Source: Jiangella endophytica
GTDB taxonomy: Bacteria > Actinomycetota > Actinomycetes > Jiangellales > Jiangellaceae
Assembly: GCF_003427025.1 (NCBI RefSeq)
Contig: NZ_QVAI01000017.1
Location: 107,505 to 171,504 of the forward strand
DNA: 64,000 nucleotides
Direction: 5' to 3'
Shown here piece after piece: positions 28,315-38,154 of this stretch. Numbering within the stretch: the stretch's first letter is position 1; each line of letters opens with the position of its first letter. The notes below the pieces were generated by a model. The model saw only the letters and a program-made list of their open reading frames with translations, was not told the origin of the DNA and did not search any database. The translations under genes were made by a program, and so were the position numbers.

Positions 28315-28359
28315 GACGATCCGTAGCATCCCGGAAACCCCCGACACCTGGAGGACCTC

Positions 28360-30228
28360 GTGCGCCTGCCCAGACCGTCCCTTCTCCTGGCCGCCGCCCT
28401 GCCGGTCGCCGCGCTGAGCGCGGCGCTGGTCGCGGCACCGGCCGCCGCCGAACCCGAGCCCGAGGAGCCGGCCGTCGTCCTGACCGAGGACTTCTCCGGC
28501 GGCGCGATCCCGGACGGCTGGACCGCCGCCGAGGGCGAGTGGTCGGTCTCGGACGGCCGGCTGGTCGGCGTCAGCACGTCGTCCAACCAGCAGTCGCGCA
28601 TCACCTTCGGCCCGCACCTGCGGAACTACCGGGTCGAGGTGACCGCCCGGTTCGAGCAGGTCATCAACGCCGCCCGGTGGACCGCCGTCGGCCTGGACAT
28701 CGCGCCGGACGGGTCGACGCCGTGGTGGATCGCCACCATGCGAAGCGGCACCACCGCGTCCAACGGCCTGGAGTTCGGCCAGCGCACCACCTCGGACTCG
28801 TGGAACGTCACGAACACCGCCGCCGCGCCGCACGCCGCCGGCACCGGCCGCGACGTGCGCATCGCCGTGGAGGTGCGGGGCAGCAGGGCCCGCTGGATCT
28901 TCGACGGCCAGGAGGTCATGCGCACCAGCGCGCTGCAGCGTTCCGACGCCGGTGTGCTGGGCCTGATCGTGAACGGCAGCACCGTATCCTTCGACGACGT
29001 CGTGGTCACAGAGCTGGAGGAGGAACCGGTGATCCGTCCGGTCGGCCCGGAGTCGACGCCCGCCGTCGTGGCGCACCGCGGGTACTCGTCGGTGGCGCCG
29101 GAGAACACGCTCGCCGCGGTGGAGTCCGCGCTGCGCAGCGGCGCCGACTACGTCGAGGTCGACGTCGCCAGCAGCTCCGACGGCGTGCCGATCATCCTGC
29201 ACGACAACACGCTGGACCGCACGACCGACGGCACCGGCGCGCTGCCCAGCGTCACCTCCGACTACATCGACGGCCTGGACGCCGGATCGTGGTTCTCGTC
29301 GGCGTTCCTCGGCCAGCCGGTGCCGACGCTGCTCGACGTGCTGGAGCTGATGAAGGGCCGGGCGCCGGTCCTGCTGCTGGAGGTCAAGGGCCCGGAGACG
29401 TACGCCGAGCTGGAGGTCGTCGTCGGCCAGCTGCGCGAGCAGGGACTGATCGAGCAGACCATCCTGCAGAGCTTCGACGTGCAGGTGCTGCGCGACGTGC
29501 GGGCGATCGAACCGGAGCTGCGGCTCGGCCTGCTGCGCTCCAGTCTCGACGCCGACCCGGTCGCCGTCGCCCAGGACCTCGGCGTCATCGCCTACAACCC
29601 GGCCTGGACGGCGCTGCAGACCCGCACCGACGTCGTCGAGGACCTGCACGCCGCCGAGATCGCCGTCATGCCGTACACGATCGACGACCCTCAGCAGTGG
29701 GCGATCCTGCGCGACCTCGGCGTCGACGGCGTCATCACCAACAAGCCGGGCGAGCTGGTCGGCTGGAACGCGCGGCACGTGCAGACGGTGCCGGACGAGC
29801 CCACGGTGGCGTTCGCGGCGCCGGCCGACGGTGCCACGCTGACCCGCGGCGACGTGCTGGTGCCGGCGGTGACGTCGGAGCGGGCGGAGTCGATCGCGCT
29901 CACGCTGGACGGCGCCGAGGTCGCCGAGGGCGCCGCGATCGCGGCCGACACGCTGGCGGCCGGTGAGCACACCCTCGAGGTGACGGCGACCGGCGTCAAC
30001 GGGACCGCCACCGCCACCACGACCGTGACGGTGCAGCCGTCGGCGACCGGCCTCGTCCGGCTGGCCACCGGCCCGGAGGTGAACCGGACGCTGCGCGACC
30101 AGCTGCTGCGCGCCATCGACCGGTCCGACTGGACCCGGGTCGCCTCGATCGCCGAGAACGGCGTCGGCGGCGACCAGCTGCCGGCCGAGCTGGCGGCGCT
30201 GATCGCGGCCGACGCCCGGGCGCTCTAG
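28360..30228 (+). CDS. Secreted glycerophosphodiester phosphodiesterase
   Basis: 622 residues from GTG 28360 after GGAGG. Sec signal peptide (about 1-31, cleaved near AAAEPE). Residues about 40-215 form a jelly-roll (concanavalin-like) domain, then the GDPD barrel from VVAHRGYSSVAPENT (catalytic His and Glu) through DYVEVDVASSSDGVPIILHD, ending near GVITNKPGELV. A C-terminal Ig-like domain and a helical tail follow. GDPD enzymes cleave glycerophosphodiesters to glycerol-3-phosphate. The PHO-like box and neighbouring PhoX genes suggest phosphate-starvation expression. Confidence 0.93.
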   Translation: MRLPRPSLLLAAALPVAALSAALVAAPAAAEPEPEEPAVVLTEDFSGGAIPDGWTAAEGEWSVSDGRLVGVSTSSNQQSRITFGPHLRNYRVEVTARFEQVINAARWTAVGLDIAPDGSTPWWIATMRSGTTASNGLEFGQRTTSDSWNVTNTAAAPHAAGTGRDVRIAVEVRGSRARWIFDGQEVMRTSALQRSDAGVLGLIVNGSTVSFDDVVVTELEEEPVIRPVGPESTPAVVAHRGYSSVAPENTLAAVESALRSGADYVEVDVASSSDGVPIILHDNTLDRTTDGTGALPSVTSDYIDGLDAGSWFSSAFLGQPVPTLLDVLELMKGRAPVLLLEVKGPETYAELEVVVGQLREQGLIEQTILQSFDVQVLRDVRAIEPELRLGLLRSSLDADPVAVAQDLGVIAYNPAWTALQTRTDVVEDLHAAEIAVMPYTIDDPQQWAILRDLGVDGVITNKPGELVGWNARHVQTVPDEPTVAFAAPADGATLTRGDVLVPAVTSERAESIALTLDGAEVAEGAAIAADTLAAGEHTLEVTATGVNGTATATTTVTVQPSATGLVRLATGPEVNRTLRDQLLRAIDRSDWTRVASIAENGVGGDQLPAELAALIAADARAL

Positions 30229-30242
30229 CGAACGCCCGGGCG
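30213..30242. terminator. Bidirectional hairpin between convergent genes
   Basis: CGCCCGGGCG at 30213-30222 and again at 30233-30242 pair over a 10-nt loop that includes the GDPD stop codon. No T-tract. Confidence 0.5.
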
Positions 30243-30262
30243 CCGCGGCCGGCGGGTCGCCG

Positions 30263-33200
30263 TCAGCGCAGCAGGTGCTCCAGCGCCTGCCCCATGACGG
30301 CGGCCCGCTCGGCCGCGCCGTCGATGCCCTCCAGGCCGAACCCGGCGTAGAGCGTTCCGGGCGTCGCCGTCACCGCGGCCTCCGGGAAGCCGCCGGCCGT
30401 CGTGCGGACGTAGTCGTTGGCGTTCGGCGCGCTGCCCTCGGGCGGGCCGGGCACCTCCCAGCCGCCGAGGTCGGTCTCGAACGACGTGTCGCCGTCGCCG
30501 GTGCTGACGGTGATGTCGTCGAGGAACACGCCCAGTCCCTGGACCGCCCAGTCGCTGGCGTAGCTGATCGACACCTCGACGTCGCCGCCGGCGTAGGCGG
30601 AGAGGTCGACCTCCCACTCCTGCCAGCCACCGGAGTTGCCCGACGCCGCGTTCCACTCGCCGGTGGTGCCGGTCGGCAGGCAGGTCGTGTCGTCGACGAC
30701 GGTCTGGTAGTGGTCCAGCCGCGGGTGCAGGGCGTTCCAGCCGGCCGGGCAGCTGCCGCCGGCGGTCTCCTGCGTCGTGTGCCCGTTCGCGTCGGGCAGG
30801 GTCGTCCAGTCGTCGGTTCCGGCCGGACGGGCCTCGACGAACAGGTGGTCCCAGGCGCCCTCGGTGTCGTACGACGTCCAGAACGACAGCGTGGCGCCGC
30901 CGGCCGGGACGCTGATGGTGTTCGTCAGCCGCTTGAACGAGACGTCACCGATCTGCGAGTAGACGTAGAAGTCGCCGGTGTGCGGCTCGAACGGGCCGCC
31001 CTCGCGGTCCCAGCGCGCGGCGACCCAGCTGTCGAACTGCGGGTGGGTGTCCGGGTCGAGAATGCCGCTGGTGACGATCTGCGAGTTGCTGTGGTCCTGG
31101 TTCCCGGCCGGGTCGAAGCCCCAGGCCATGCCGTCGAACGGGCCCTCGTCGGCGCCGATGACGTCGAGCAGGCCGTCGTCGGTCGTGCCGGCGTTGTCGA
31201 CCACCAGGTAAGCGCCCAGCCAGTACTGCAGGACGTCGTTGGTGAGGTCGCCGGAGCCGGCCAGCACCCGGCAGCGCGCGGCGACCACGGGCGAGGACGA
31301 GCACTGCGCGTTCGCCGCGGTCGGGTCGTAGGCCTGCAGCCCGAGGTTCTGGGTGTACTGGCTGCCGGCGTACTTGCCGGTGTAGAGCACCCGGCCGCCC
31401 TCGTTGAGGAAGTCGCGGACCTCCAGCAGCTCGTCCATGGCCAGCCGCGACGCGTTGCCCGCCGCCCAGCCGGCCTCGCGGGTGACGACGTCGTCGCCCG
31501 TGTACCAGACGACGGCGTCGTAGTGCGACAGCACGCCGAGGGCGTCCGGCGCGGTCCGGCCGCGCGCGTCGACGTCGTACAGGTCGTAGCCCACGCCGTT
31601 GGCCGTCAACGCCTCCTCGTAGGCGGCCAGGTGGTGCGGGCCGCCCGGCTGCTGCACCGGCGAGGCGCCGGTGTAGTCCTCGGCGGCCAGGATCAGCACG
31701 TCGTTCGCCGACTCCTCGACCGCTGTGTAGGAGAAGGAGTCGCTGGACTCGCCGCCGCCCTCGAACCACACCTCGACGGTGTCGCCCGGGTCGGTCCCGG
31801 TGACGACGCCGCTCATCACCCGGTAGTAGACGTTGGTGCCGCCGCCGTAGCGGTCGCCGCCCTTCCACTCCTCCGTCGGCGCGCTGACCACGGGGCCGCC
31901 GTCGACCCGGTACTTCAGCGTCACCTCGCCGAGTTCGCGCTTGGCCAGCACCCGCACCTCCTGCGGGTCGCCGTAGGAGTACTCGAAGGTGAAGTCCGCC
32001 TGGGGCAGGCCGGCCTTGTAGGTGTCCTCGCTCTGCAGGTAGAACGGCTTCGTCGTCAGGCCGAGGTGCGACACCGGGTCGTCCGGGTCGGCCGCGGACT
32101 TCGCGACGTCCAGCGCGAACGGCAGCACCTTCTCGAACTCGGCCTGTACCAGCGCCTCGTCGTCGGGGAACACGAACCCGCTGCCCGGGACGCCCTCGCC
32201 GAGCTCCGGCGTCCACGCGAGAGTGCCGCGCTGGGCGTGCGCGAAGTCGGTGGTCTCGCCGTTGGTCACGTAAAGGACGTCCGACGACAGGCCGGGCTCC
32301 CAGCCGGCGATCGCCGGGGTGTCCAGGTTGCCGGACAGCGCGTAGTAGATCGGGTCGTCCGCGCTGGGCGTGCCGATCTGCCAGCCCTCCGGGTAGATCA
32401 GCCATTCACCGGCGGAGTGCCAGTTCACGTGGAAGGCGAAGTCGACGCGGTCGTAGAGCGACAGCATCGCCTGCGTCTCCGGCTCCGACCCGGCCGCCGG
32501 CCCGCGGTAGGTGTCGCTCGAGATCAGCGACGACGAACCCTCCTCGTCGTAGCCGAAGTGCTCGGGGTAGTTGCGGTTCGGGTCGACGCCGTCGAGCGCT
32601 GTGGTGACGCCGTCGCCGTCGTTGTCGCGCAGGTTCTTCCGCCACAACCGCTCGGCGTCGAACGTGTACTGGTAGCCGTCCGGGTTGGCCACCAGCACGA
32701 ACCAGTACTCGTTGCGGCGCAGCAGGCTGCGCACCTCGCGGTCGTTGGACCGCCAGCGATCCACCAGGTCGTTGAGGAGCCGGCGGTTGACCTCACCGGA
32801 GATCCACTCGCGGGCGTGCTGCAGCGAGCTGTACAGCACCGCCGGGCGGGTGCCGTCGGCGATGCCGCGGGCGCCCTGGGTCAGCTTGAGCGCGATGATC
32901 TCTCGGCCCTCGTACGTCTCGCCGAGCACGACCAGCTTGGCGATCTGCGGGTTGTCCTTCGCCAGTTGGTAGAGCTCGTCGCGCAGCCCGCCGTCCTCGT
33001 CCCAGGACCGCCAGACGGTGTACCCGGCGGCCGCCTGCCGGGCCGCCGCCTGGGTCGCGCTGAGTCCGTCGGCGTTGCGCTTCACCTGGACGTCGACGCC
33101 GCGGCCGCGCAGGGCCCGCACCTCGTCGTCGGTGAGCACGAGGTCCATCGTGACGCCCGTGGCGGTCGGTTCGGCGGCGACGACGTCGAGGCCGTCGGCG

Positions 33201-33349
33201 CTGATCTCGGCCGCCTGCTGGGTGGTGACATCGGCGGTGTAGGCCTCCAGTTCGCCGCCGTCGTCGGCGCCCGCTCCGCTGGTGACCAGCAGCGAGACGC
33301 CGAGCCCGAGGGCGGCGGCAGCAGGGAGGAGACGTCGGGGCACGCGCAT
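30263..33349 (-). CDS. Secreted M14 zinc carboxypeptidase with C-terminal accessory domains
   Basis: 1028 residues. Signal peptide (about 1-28). A propeptide-like region precedes the M14 domain (about 105-420): zinc motif HAREW, substrate-binding DPNRNYPEHFG, third zinc ligand in FHVNWHS, and catalytic Glu in TPELGEG. Then come a beta domain, a ThuA/amidotransferase-like segment (VLILAAEDYTG...GRVLYTGKYAG) and a C-terminal beta-sandwich with LSFWTSYDTEGAWDHLFVE. It removes C-terminal residues from extracellular peptides. Its promoter carries two palindromes (33441-33494). Confidence 0.92.
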   Translation of the reverse strand: MRVPRRLLPAAAALGLGVSLLVTSGAGADDGGELEAYTADVTTQQAAEISADGLDVVAAEPTATGVTMDLVLTDDEVRALRGRGVDVQVKRNADGLSATQAAARQAAAGYTVWRSWDEDGGLRDELYQLAKDNPQIAKLVVLGETYEGREIIALKLTQGARGIADGTRPAVLYSSLQHAREWISGEVNRRLLNDLVDRWRSNDREVRSLLRRNEYWFVLVANPDGYQYTFDAERLWRKNLRDNDGDGVTTALDGVDPNRNYPEHFGYDEEGSSSLISSDTYRGPAAGSEPETQAMLSLYDRVDFAFHVNWHSAGEWLIYPEGWQIGTPSADDPIYYALSGNLDTPAIAGWEPGLSSDVLYVTNGETTDFAHAQRGTLAWTPELGEGVPGSGFVFPDDEALVQAEFEKVLPFALDVAKSAADPDDPVSHLGLTTKPFYLQSEDTYKAGLPQADFTFEYSYGDPQEVRVLAKRELGEVTLKYRVDGGPVVSAPTEEWKGGDRYGGGTNVYYRVMSGVVTGTDPGDTVEVWFEGGGESSDSFSYTAVEESANDVLILAAEDYTGASPVQQPGGPHHLAAYEEALTANGVGYDLYDVDARGRTAPDALGVLSHYDAVVWYTGDDVVTREAGWAAGNASRLAMDELLEVRDFLNEGGRVLYTGKYAGSQYTQNLGLQAYDPTAANAQCSSSPVVAARCRVLAGSGDLTNDVLQYWLGAYLVVDNAGTTDDGLLDVIGADEGPFDGMAWGFDPAGNQDHSNSQIVTSGILDPDTHPQFDSWVAARWDREGGPFEPHTGDFYVYSQIGDVSFKRLTNTISVPAGGATLSFWTSYDTEGAWDHLFVEARPAGTDDWTTLPDANGHTTQETAGGSCPAGWNALHPRLDHYQTVVDDTTCLPTGTTGEWNAASGNSGGWQEWEVDLSAYAGGDVEVSISYASDWAVQGLGVFLDDITVSTGDGDTSFETDLGGWEVPGPPEGSAPNANDYVRTTAGGFPEAAVTATPGTLYAGFGLEGIDGAAERAAVMGQALEHLLR

Positions 33350-33440
33350 GGTGGACTCCTTCGTCCGTCGGAGACGACCGTGGTCGTGAACGAACTCGAG
33401 AGCCGGGGCCCGCTGCGGTCAGGCGCCCCCCGGGCCCGCC

Positions 33441-33494
33441 CGGTCCGGACCGTATCGGTTCCCGGTGATCTTGTGAAGCCGCTGGTCCGGACCA
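33441..33494 (-). promoter_or_regulatory. Promoter of the M14 gene flanked by twin palindromes
   Basis: Minus-strand -35 TTCACA (33477-33472), 17-nt spacer, -10 TACGGT (33454-33449). Perfect palindromes TGGTCCGGACCA (33483-33494) and CGGTCCGGACCG (33441-33452) lie just upstream of -35 and over -10/+1, with centres 42 bp apart, four helical turns. Confidence 0.65.
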
Positions 33495-33495
33495 C

Positions 33496-33858
33496 TCACG
33501 GCAGCGGTCGCCGCCCGGCGAAGCCGAGATCGGCACGGTGGTACCAGGCGAGCTCGGCGTCGCCTTCGAGCCAGCACAGCAGCACCGGTTCGCCGTCGAG
33601 CACCGACGGGAAGTCCAGCAGCAGCGGCGCGATGCCCTTCACCTCGGGGCCGGCGGCGACGATGGACGACAGCAGCTCGTCGAGGCGGGCCTGCGCCGCT
33701 TTCAGCTCCGGCAGGCCGCCGAGCGGTGACGACGTTCCGCGCTGGACGGCGGTGCCCAACTCGGCGAGGTCGGCGCGGACCTCGATCAGGGAGTCCAGCG
33801 TCGGGCGCAGCCGTTCCAGCACGGCGCGCGCCTCGGCGGCGGTGTAGAGGTCGTTCAC
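33496..33858 (-). CDS. DUF2203 family protein
   Basis: 120 residues from GTG 33858 (MNDLYTAAEARAVLERLRP). A long N-terminal helix pair is followed by the conserved KGIAPLLLDFPSVLDG and VLLCWLEGDAELAWYH, the DUF2203 signature WxxGE.. ..W.H. Function not known. The GAGGA site abuts the GTG unusually closely. Upstream of the M14 gene on the same strand, but the strong promoter between them suggests separate transcription. Confidence 0.85.
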   Translation of the reverse strand: MNDLYTAAEARAVLERLRPTLDSLIEVRADLAELGTAVQRGTSSPLGGLPELKAAQARLDELLSSIVAAGPEVKGIAPLLLDFPSVLDGEPVLLCWLEGDAELAWYHRADLGFAGRRPLP

Positions 33859-33890
33859 TCCTCGATTGTCGCGGAGCGGACGGCCCCGCG

Positions 33891-34055
33891 TCAGCGCCGC
33901 GGCAGCAGGACCCGCAGAGTGTCGGCCGGGCCGAGGAACCGGTGACCACCCACGCAGTGGACGGCGACGTGCTCGACCGGGCCGGCGGTGCCGGACAGGC
34001 GGCCGCGCGACGTGACGGTGGCGGGCAGGGCGCATTCGGGGCAGTCGAAGAGCAT
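33891..34055 (-). CDS. Small Cys-rich protein, possible zinc ribbon
   Basis: 54 residues from ATG 34055 ([18 protein letters not shown]). CPEC at the N-terminus and [11 protein letters not shown] later provide Cys/His ligands for one zinc knuckle. No other domain. Third-position GC and a GAGAG site support it. Homologues of this size are annotated only as hypothetical; it might be an accessory to a nucleic-acid or metal enzyme. Confidence 0.6.
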   Translation of the reverse strand: MLFDCPECALPATVTSRGRLSGTAGPVEHVAVHCVGGHRFLGPADTLRVLLPRR

Positions 34056-34157
34056 GGTGCTCTCAGCGTGCCCAGCCACGGGCGTTGATCGCCATGACTC
34101 GTGAGCGGCGTCACCTGTGCGGTGGATCACACGGGTACGGGCGAAACACTTGCGGTG

Positions 34158-34189
34158 TCCGCATCGGCGGACTTTGCTGGAACCAGCAA
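34158..34189. promoter_or_regulatory. Two adjacent dyads upstream of the molybdenum hydroxylase operon
   Basis: GTCCGC-ATCG-GCGGAC (34158-34173) directly abuts TTGCTGG-AA-CCAGCAA (34174-34189). They lie about 140 nt before the coxS start. Candidate operators; no regulator gene is adjacent. Confidence 0.5.
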
Positions 34190-34327
34190 GCGCGCATCGG
34201 GATCCGGACGCCGCCGGCGGCTTCCTGGATCACGGCACGAGGAGGTGACAGCGCGCCGCGGTTGCTCCCGTTGCGCTCGGTCGGGCCGGACGAGGCTGCG
34301 CCGGTCCCTGGCGTAGGCGGGAGTCCC

Positions 34328-34849
34328 ATGACCAGAATCACCATGACGGTGGACGGCGTCCGGTACGACGACGACGTCGAGCCACGCACCCTGCTCGTCC
34401 AGCATCTGCGTGACCGCCTCGGCAAGGTCGGCACGGTCGTCGGCTGCGACACCAGCAACTGTGGCGCCTGCACCGTCCTGCTGTCCGGGAAGAGCGTCAA
34501 GAGCTGCTCCGTCCTGGCCGTGCAGGCCGACGGCGCCGACGTCACCACCATCGAGGGCCTGGCCGGCACCGACGGCGAGCTGCACCCCGTCCAGGCGGCC
34601 TTCCACGAGTCGCACGGCCTGCAGTGCGGGTTCTGCACCCCCGGCATGATCATGTCGGCGGTCGACCTGCTCACCGAGAACGCCGACCCCTCCGACGCCG
34701 AGATCCGCGAGGGCCTCGAGGGCAACCTGTGCCGGTGCACCGGCTACCAGAACATCGTCAAGGCGGTCCGCTCGGCGGCGGAGTCGATGCGCGCCAGCGT
34801 GCCGTCGACGCCGGAGAGCGCCGCGACGACGGAGGGGGTGACGACGTGA
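34328..34849 (+). CDS. Molybdenum hydroxylase small subunit, [2Fe-2S] protein
   Basis: 173 residues. N-terminal plant-type ferredoxin cluster [14 protein letters not shown] with a further Cys in VKSCSVLA, and C-terminal cluster [10 protein letters not shown] ... [10 protein letters not shown]. This is the CoxS/xanthine dehydrogenase small-subunit plan; it carries electrons from the molybdenum site to FAD. ATG 34328 follows GGCGGGAG. It overlaps the large-subunit GTG by 4 nt. The subunit order S-L-M is that of form II (putative CO dehydrogenase) clusters. Confidence 0.93.
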   Translation: MTRITMTVDGVRYDDDVEPRTLLVQHLRDRLGKVGTVVGCDTSNCGACTVLLSGKSVKSCSVLAVQADGADVTTIEGLAGTDGELHPVQAAFHESHGLQCGFCTPGMIMSAVDLLTENADPSDAEIREGLEGNLCRCTGYQNIVKAVRSAAESMRASVPSTPESAATTEGVTT

Positions 34850-37254
34850 CGGTCACCGAGCACCGTCCCACCGGCGAGGTCGGCCGCGACCGCCGCCGCA
34901 AGGAGGACGCGCGGCTGATCACCGGCCGGACCTCCTGGACCGACAACCTGTCCCTGCCGGGCATGCTGCACCTCGCCATCCTGCGCAGCCCCATGGCGCA
35001 CGCGCGCATCACCGGCATCGACGTGACACCGGCCCGTGGCGCACCGGGCGTCATCGACGTGTTCACCGGCCAGGACGTCGCCGACATCCAGGGCAGCCTC
35101 CCGTGCGCGTGGGCCGTCACGCCCGACATCAAGCAGCCGGCCCACCCGCCGCTCGCCGTCGACGAGGTGCGCTTCGCCGGCGAGCCGGTCGCCGTCGTCG
35201 CCGCCCGCGACCAGGCGAGCGCGCTGGACGCGCTGGAGGCCATCGACGTCGAGTACGAGCCGATGCCGGCCGTCATGGACATGGAGGCCGCGCTCGCCGA
35301 CGGCGCTCCGCTCGTCCACGAGAGCCTGGGCACCAACAAGTGCTACACCTGGGTCTTCGACTCCGCCGAGGCCGGGACCGGCGGCGACGTCGCGAGCGCT
35401 GCCGAGGCCGCCGACGTCGTGGTGCGCAGCCGGTACGTGCAGCAGCGGCTGATCCCCGCGTTCATGGAACCGCGCAGCGTCGTGGTCGACCCGACGCAGG
35501 ACCAGATCACCGTCTGGTCGTCCACGCAGGTGCCGCACTTCGTGCGGTTCTTCCTGGCGTTCATGCTCAGCATGCCCGAGCACAAGATCAGGGTCATCGC
35601 CCCGGACGTGGGCGGTGGCTTCGGCGGCAAGCTGCAGGTCACCGCGGAGGAGTTCATCTCGTTCCTGGCCGCGCGCCGGCTCGGCCGGCCGGTGAAGTGC
35701 ACCGAGTCCCGCGCGGAGTCGATGCTGGCCGCCCACCACGGCCGCGACATGATCCAGGACGTCGAGATCTCGGCCCGGAGCGACGGCACGGTGACCGGGC
35801 TGAACGTGCGGCTGCTCGCGAACATGGGCGGCTACCTCCGGCTGCTCACTCCGGCGACCCCGCTGCTCGGCCGGTACATGTACAACGGCATCTACAAGTT
35901 CCCGGCGCACCGGTTCGAGTGCACCGGCGTCTTCACCACGACCACGCCGACCGACGCCTACCGCGGCGCGGGCCGGCCGGAGGCGACGTTCGCCGTCGAG
36001 CGGGCGATGGACGACCTCGCCGCGAAGCTCGGCATGGACCCGATGGAGCTGCGCCGCCGCAACTGGGTCCGCCACGACGAGTTCCCGTTCGACACGGTCA
36101 CCGGGCTGACCTACGACTCCGGCAACTACGAGGCCGCCACCGATCGGGCCATGGAGCTGTTCGGCTACGACGAGCTGCGGCGCGAGCAGCGGGCGCGGCG
36201 CGACTCGGGTGACCCCGTCCAGCTGGGCATCGGCATCTCGACCTACACGGAGATGTGCGGCCTGGCGCCGAGCCGCTGGCTCGGCTCGCTCGGCTACGCC
36301 GCCGGCGGGTGGGAGTCGGCGTCCATCCGGATGCTGCCGACCGGCAAGGTCGAGGTGCTCACCGGCACGTCGCCGCACGGCCAGGGGCACGAGACGGCAT
36401 GGAGCCAGATCGTCGCCGACCAGCTCGGCGTGCCGTTCGAGGACGTCGAGGTCATGCACGGCGACACCCGGACCTCCTACAAGGGCCTGGACACCTACGG
36501 CTCACGCTCACTCGCGGTCGGCGGCATCGCGCTGGTCGAGGCCTGCAAACGGGTCGTCGAGAAGGCGCGGCCGATGGCCGCGCACATGCTGGAGTGCGAC
36601 CCGGCGGACCTCGAGTTCGCCGACGGAGCCTACCGCGTCAAGGGGACGCCGGGCGCGGCGAAGTCGATCACGGAGTGCGCCCTCGCCATCTTCGCGGCGC
36701 ACGACCTGCCCGAAGGCGTCGAGCCGTACCTCGACGCCGACGCCAGCTACGACCCGGTCGACTTCTCCTTCCCGCACGGCACGCACCTGTGCGCCGTCGA
36801 GGTCGACACCGAGACGGGCATGGTGACGATCCGCTCGTACGTGGCGGTCGACGACATCGGCCGGGTGGTCAACCCGCTGATCGTCGAGGGGCAGGTGCAC
36901 GGCGGCGTCGCGCAGGGCATCGCGCAGGCGCTGTTCGAGGAGGCCCGCTACGACGAGGACGGCAACCTCACGACCGGCACGTTCGTCGAGTACACGATCC
37001 CGAGCGCGGCCGACCTGCCGCAGATCGTCACCGACCGCACCGAGACGCCGGCGCCCGGCCACCCGCTCGGCGCCAAGGGCGTCGGCGAGGCCGGCACCAT
37101 CGCCTCGACCCCGGCGGTCGTGAACGCGGTGGTCGACGCACTGCGGCCGCTCGGCGTCACCGACGTGCGGATGCCGTGCACGCCGGAACGGGTCTGGTCG
37201 ACGATCGCGGCGGCGCGTGCCGCGTCGTCCGGGGACGGAGGTGAGGCGCGATGA
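34846..37254 (+). CDS. Molybdenum hydroxylase large subunit, form II (CoxL-like)
   Basis: 802 residues from GTG 34846. Binds Mo-cytosine-dinucleotide: GGGFGGK (about 256-262), HGQGHETAW and the base Glu in GVGEAGT near the C-terminus. The active-site loop is AYRGAGR (371-377), the form II motif; true CO dehydrogenases have a Cys-containing AYxCSFR loop. So oxidation of CO is not supported; a purine, nicotinate-like or other heterocyclic or aldehyde substrate is possible. No MoCo insertion genes (coxD/E/F/G-like) are adjacent. Confidence 0.93.
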   Translation: MTVTEHRPTGEVGRDRRRKEDARLITGRTSWTDNLSLPGMLHLAILRSPMAHARITGIDVTPARGAPGVIDVFTGQDVADIQGSLPCAWAVTPDIKQPAHPPLAVDEVRFAGEPVAVVAARDQASALDALEAIDVEYEPMPAVMDMEAALADGAPLVHESLGTNKCYTWVFDSAEAGTGGDVASAAEAADVVVRSRYVQQRLIPAFMEPRSVVVDPTQDQITVWSSTQVPHFVRFFLAFMLSMPEHKIRVIAPDVGGGFGGKLQVTAEEFISFLAARRLGRPVKCTESRAESMLAAHHGRDMIQDVEISARSDGTVTGLNVRLLANMGGYLRLLTPATPLLGRYMYNGIYKFPAHRFECTGVFTTTTPTDAYRGAGRPEATFAVERAMDDLAAKLGMDPMELRRRNWVRHDEFPFDTVTGLTYDSGNYEAATDRAMELFGYDELRREQRARRDSGDPVQLGIGISTYTEMCGLAPSRWLGSLGYAAGGWESASIRMLPTGKVEVLTGTSPHGQGHETAWSQIVADQLGVPFEDVEVMHGDTRTSYKGLDTYGSRSLAVGGIALVEACKRVVEKARPMAAHMLECDPADLEFADGAYRVKGTPGAAKSITECALAIFAAHDLPEGVEPYLDADASYDPVDFSFPHGTHLCAVEVDTETGMVTIRSYVAVDDIGRVVNPLIVEGQVHGGVAQGIAQALFEEARYDEDGNLTTGTFVEYTIPSAADLPQIVTDRTETPAPGHPLGAKGVGEAGTIASTPAVVNAVVDALRPLGVTDVRMPCTPERVWSTIAAARAASSGDGGEAR

Positions 37255-38105
37255 TCCCCGCGGCGTTCGACTACACCCGCGCGGCCACGGTCGAGGACGC
37301 CGTCACGGCGCTGGCCGGGGCCGGCGACGACGGCAAGGCACTGGCCGGCGGGCAGAGCCTGCTGCCCATGCTGCGGCTGCGGCTGGCCGCGCCGGCCATG
37401 CTGGTCGACCTCGGCGGCCTGACCGAGCTGCGCGGCGTCCGCGACGACGGCGATGCGCTCGTCATCGGCGCCATGACCACGCACGACGACGTCATGCGGC
37501 ATCCGCTGGTCCACGAGCACGCGCCGCTGATCGCGCAGGCCGCCGAGACCGTCGGCGACCGGCAGATCCGGCACCTGGGCACCTTCGGCGGGTCACTCGC
37601 GCACGCCGACCCGGCCGGCGACCTGCCCGGCGTCGCGCTGGCGATGGACGCGGTCATGTCGGTGGCCGGCCCGGGTGGCATGCGGGAGGTGCCGGCGAGC
37701 GAGTTCTTCGTCGACTACTTCACGACGGCGCTCGGCCCCGGCGACGTGCTGGTGTCGGTGCGGGTGCCGAAGCTGACCGGCTGGACCACGCACTACGAGA
37801 AGTTCCACCAGCTGGCGCAGTCGTGGTCGGTCGTCGGCGTCGCGGCTGCGGTGCGCCGATCCAACGGGAGCATCGCCGAGGCCCGGGTCGCCCTCACCAA
37901 CATGGGCGTCACCCCGGTCCGCGCCCGCGGCGTCGAGGAGGCCCTCAGGGGCGCCCCGGCGACGGCGGACGCGGTGGCGGCCGCGGCCGGACGCGCCCTC
38001 GAGGGCGCGTCGCCGCTGACCGACGGCACCGCGTCGGCGGAGTACCGGACCCAGCTGGCGCCCGTCCTCACCCGGCGGGCGGTCATGGCGGCCGGCGGCC
38101 TCTAG
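37251..38105 (+). CDS. Molybdenum hydroxylase FAD subunit (CoxM-like)
   Basis: 284 residues; ATG overlaps the large-subunit stop by 4 nt. FAD-binding PCMH fold: AGGQSLLPMLRLRLAAP in the first diphosphate motif and LGTFGGSLAHADPAGD in the second, followed by the CO_deh_flav_C domain. Passes electrons from the FeS subunit to an acceptor. A perfect terminator hairpin follows, so the operon is just S-L-M. Confidence 0.93.
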   Translation: MIPAAFDYTRAATVEDAVTALAGAGDDGKALAGGQSLLPMLRLRLAAPAMLVDLGGLTELRGVRDDGDALVIGAMTTHDDVMRHPLVHEHAPLIAQAAETVGDRQIRHLGTFGGSLAHADPAGDLPGVALAMDAVMSVAGPGGMREVPASEFFVDYFTTALGPGDVLVSVRVPKLTGWTTHYEKFHQLAQSWSVVGVAAAVRRSNGSIAEARVALTNMGVTPVRARGVEEALRGAPATADAVAAAAGRALEGASPLTDGTASAEYRTQLAPVLTRRAVMAAGGL

Positions 38106-38116
38106 CTGGTCGGCGA

Positions 38117-38147
38117 GGGGCCACCACCGGCGAACGGTGGTGGCCCC
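38117..38147. terminator. Bidirectional terminator hairpin
   Basis: GGGGCCACCACCG, 5-nt loop, CGGTGGTGGCCCC: perfect 13-bp stem between convergent genes ending at 38105 and 38155. Confidence 0.75.
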
Positions 38148-38154
38148 TGCGCCG

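Noticed and set aside
30275..33847. 1190-codon plus-strand frame opposite the M14 peptidase
   Set aside because: Val/Arg-rich shadow of the real gene with no domain; crosses several real gene boundaries.
34846..37254. True aerobic CO dehydrogenase
   Set aside because: The active-site loop is AYRGAGR, without the Cys of form I enzymes, and the gene order is S-L-M.
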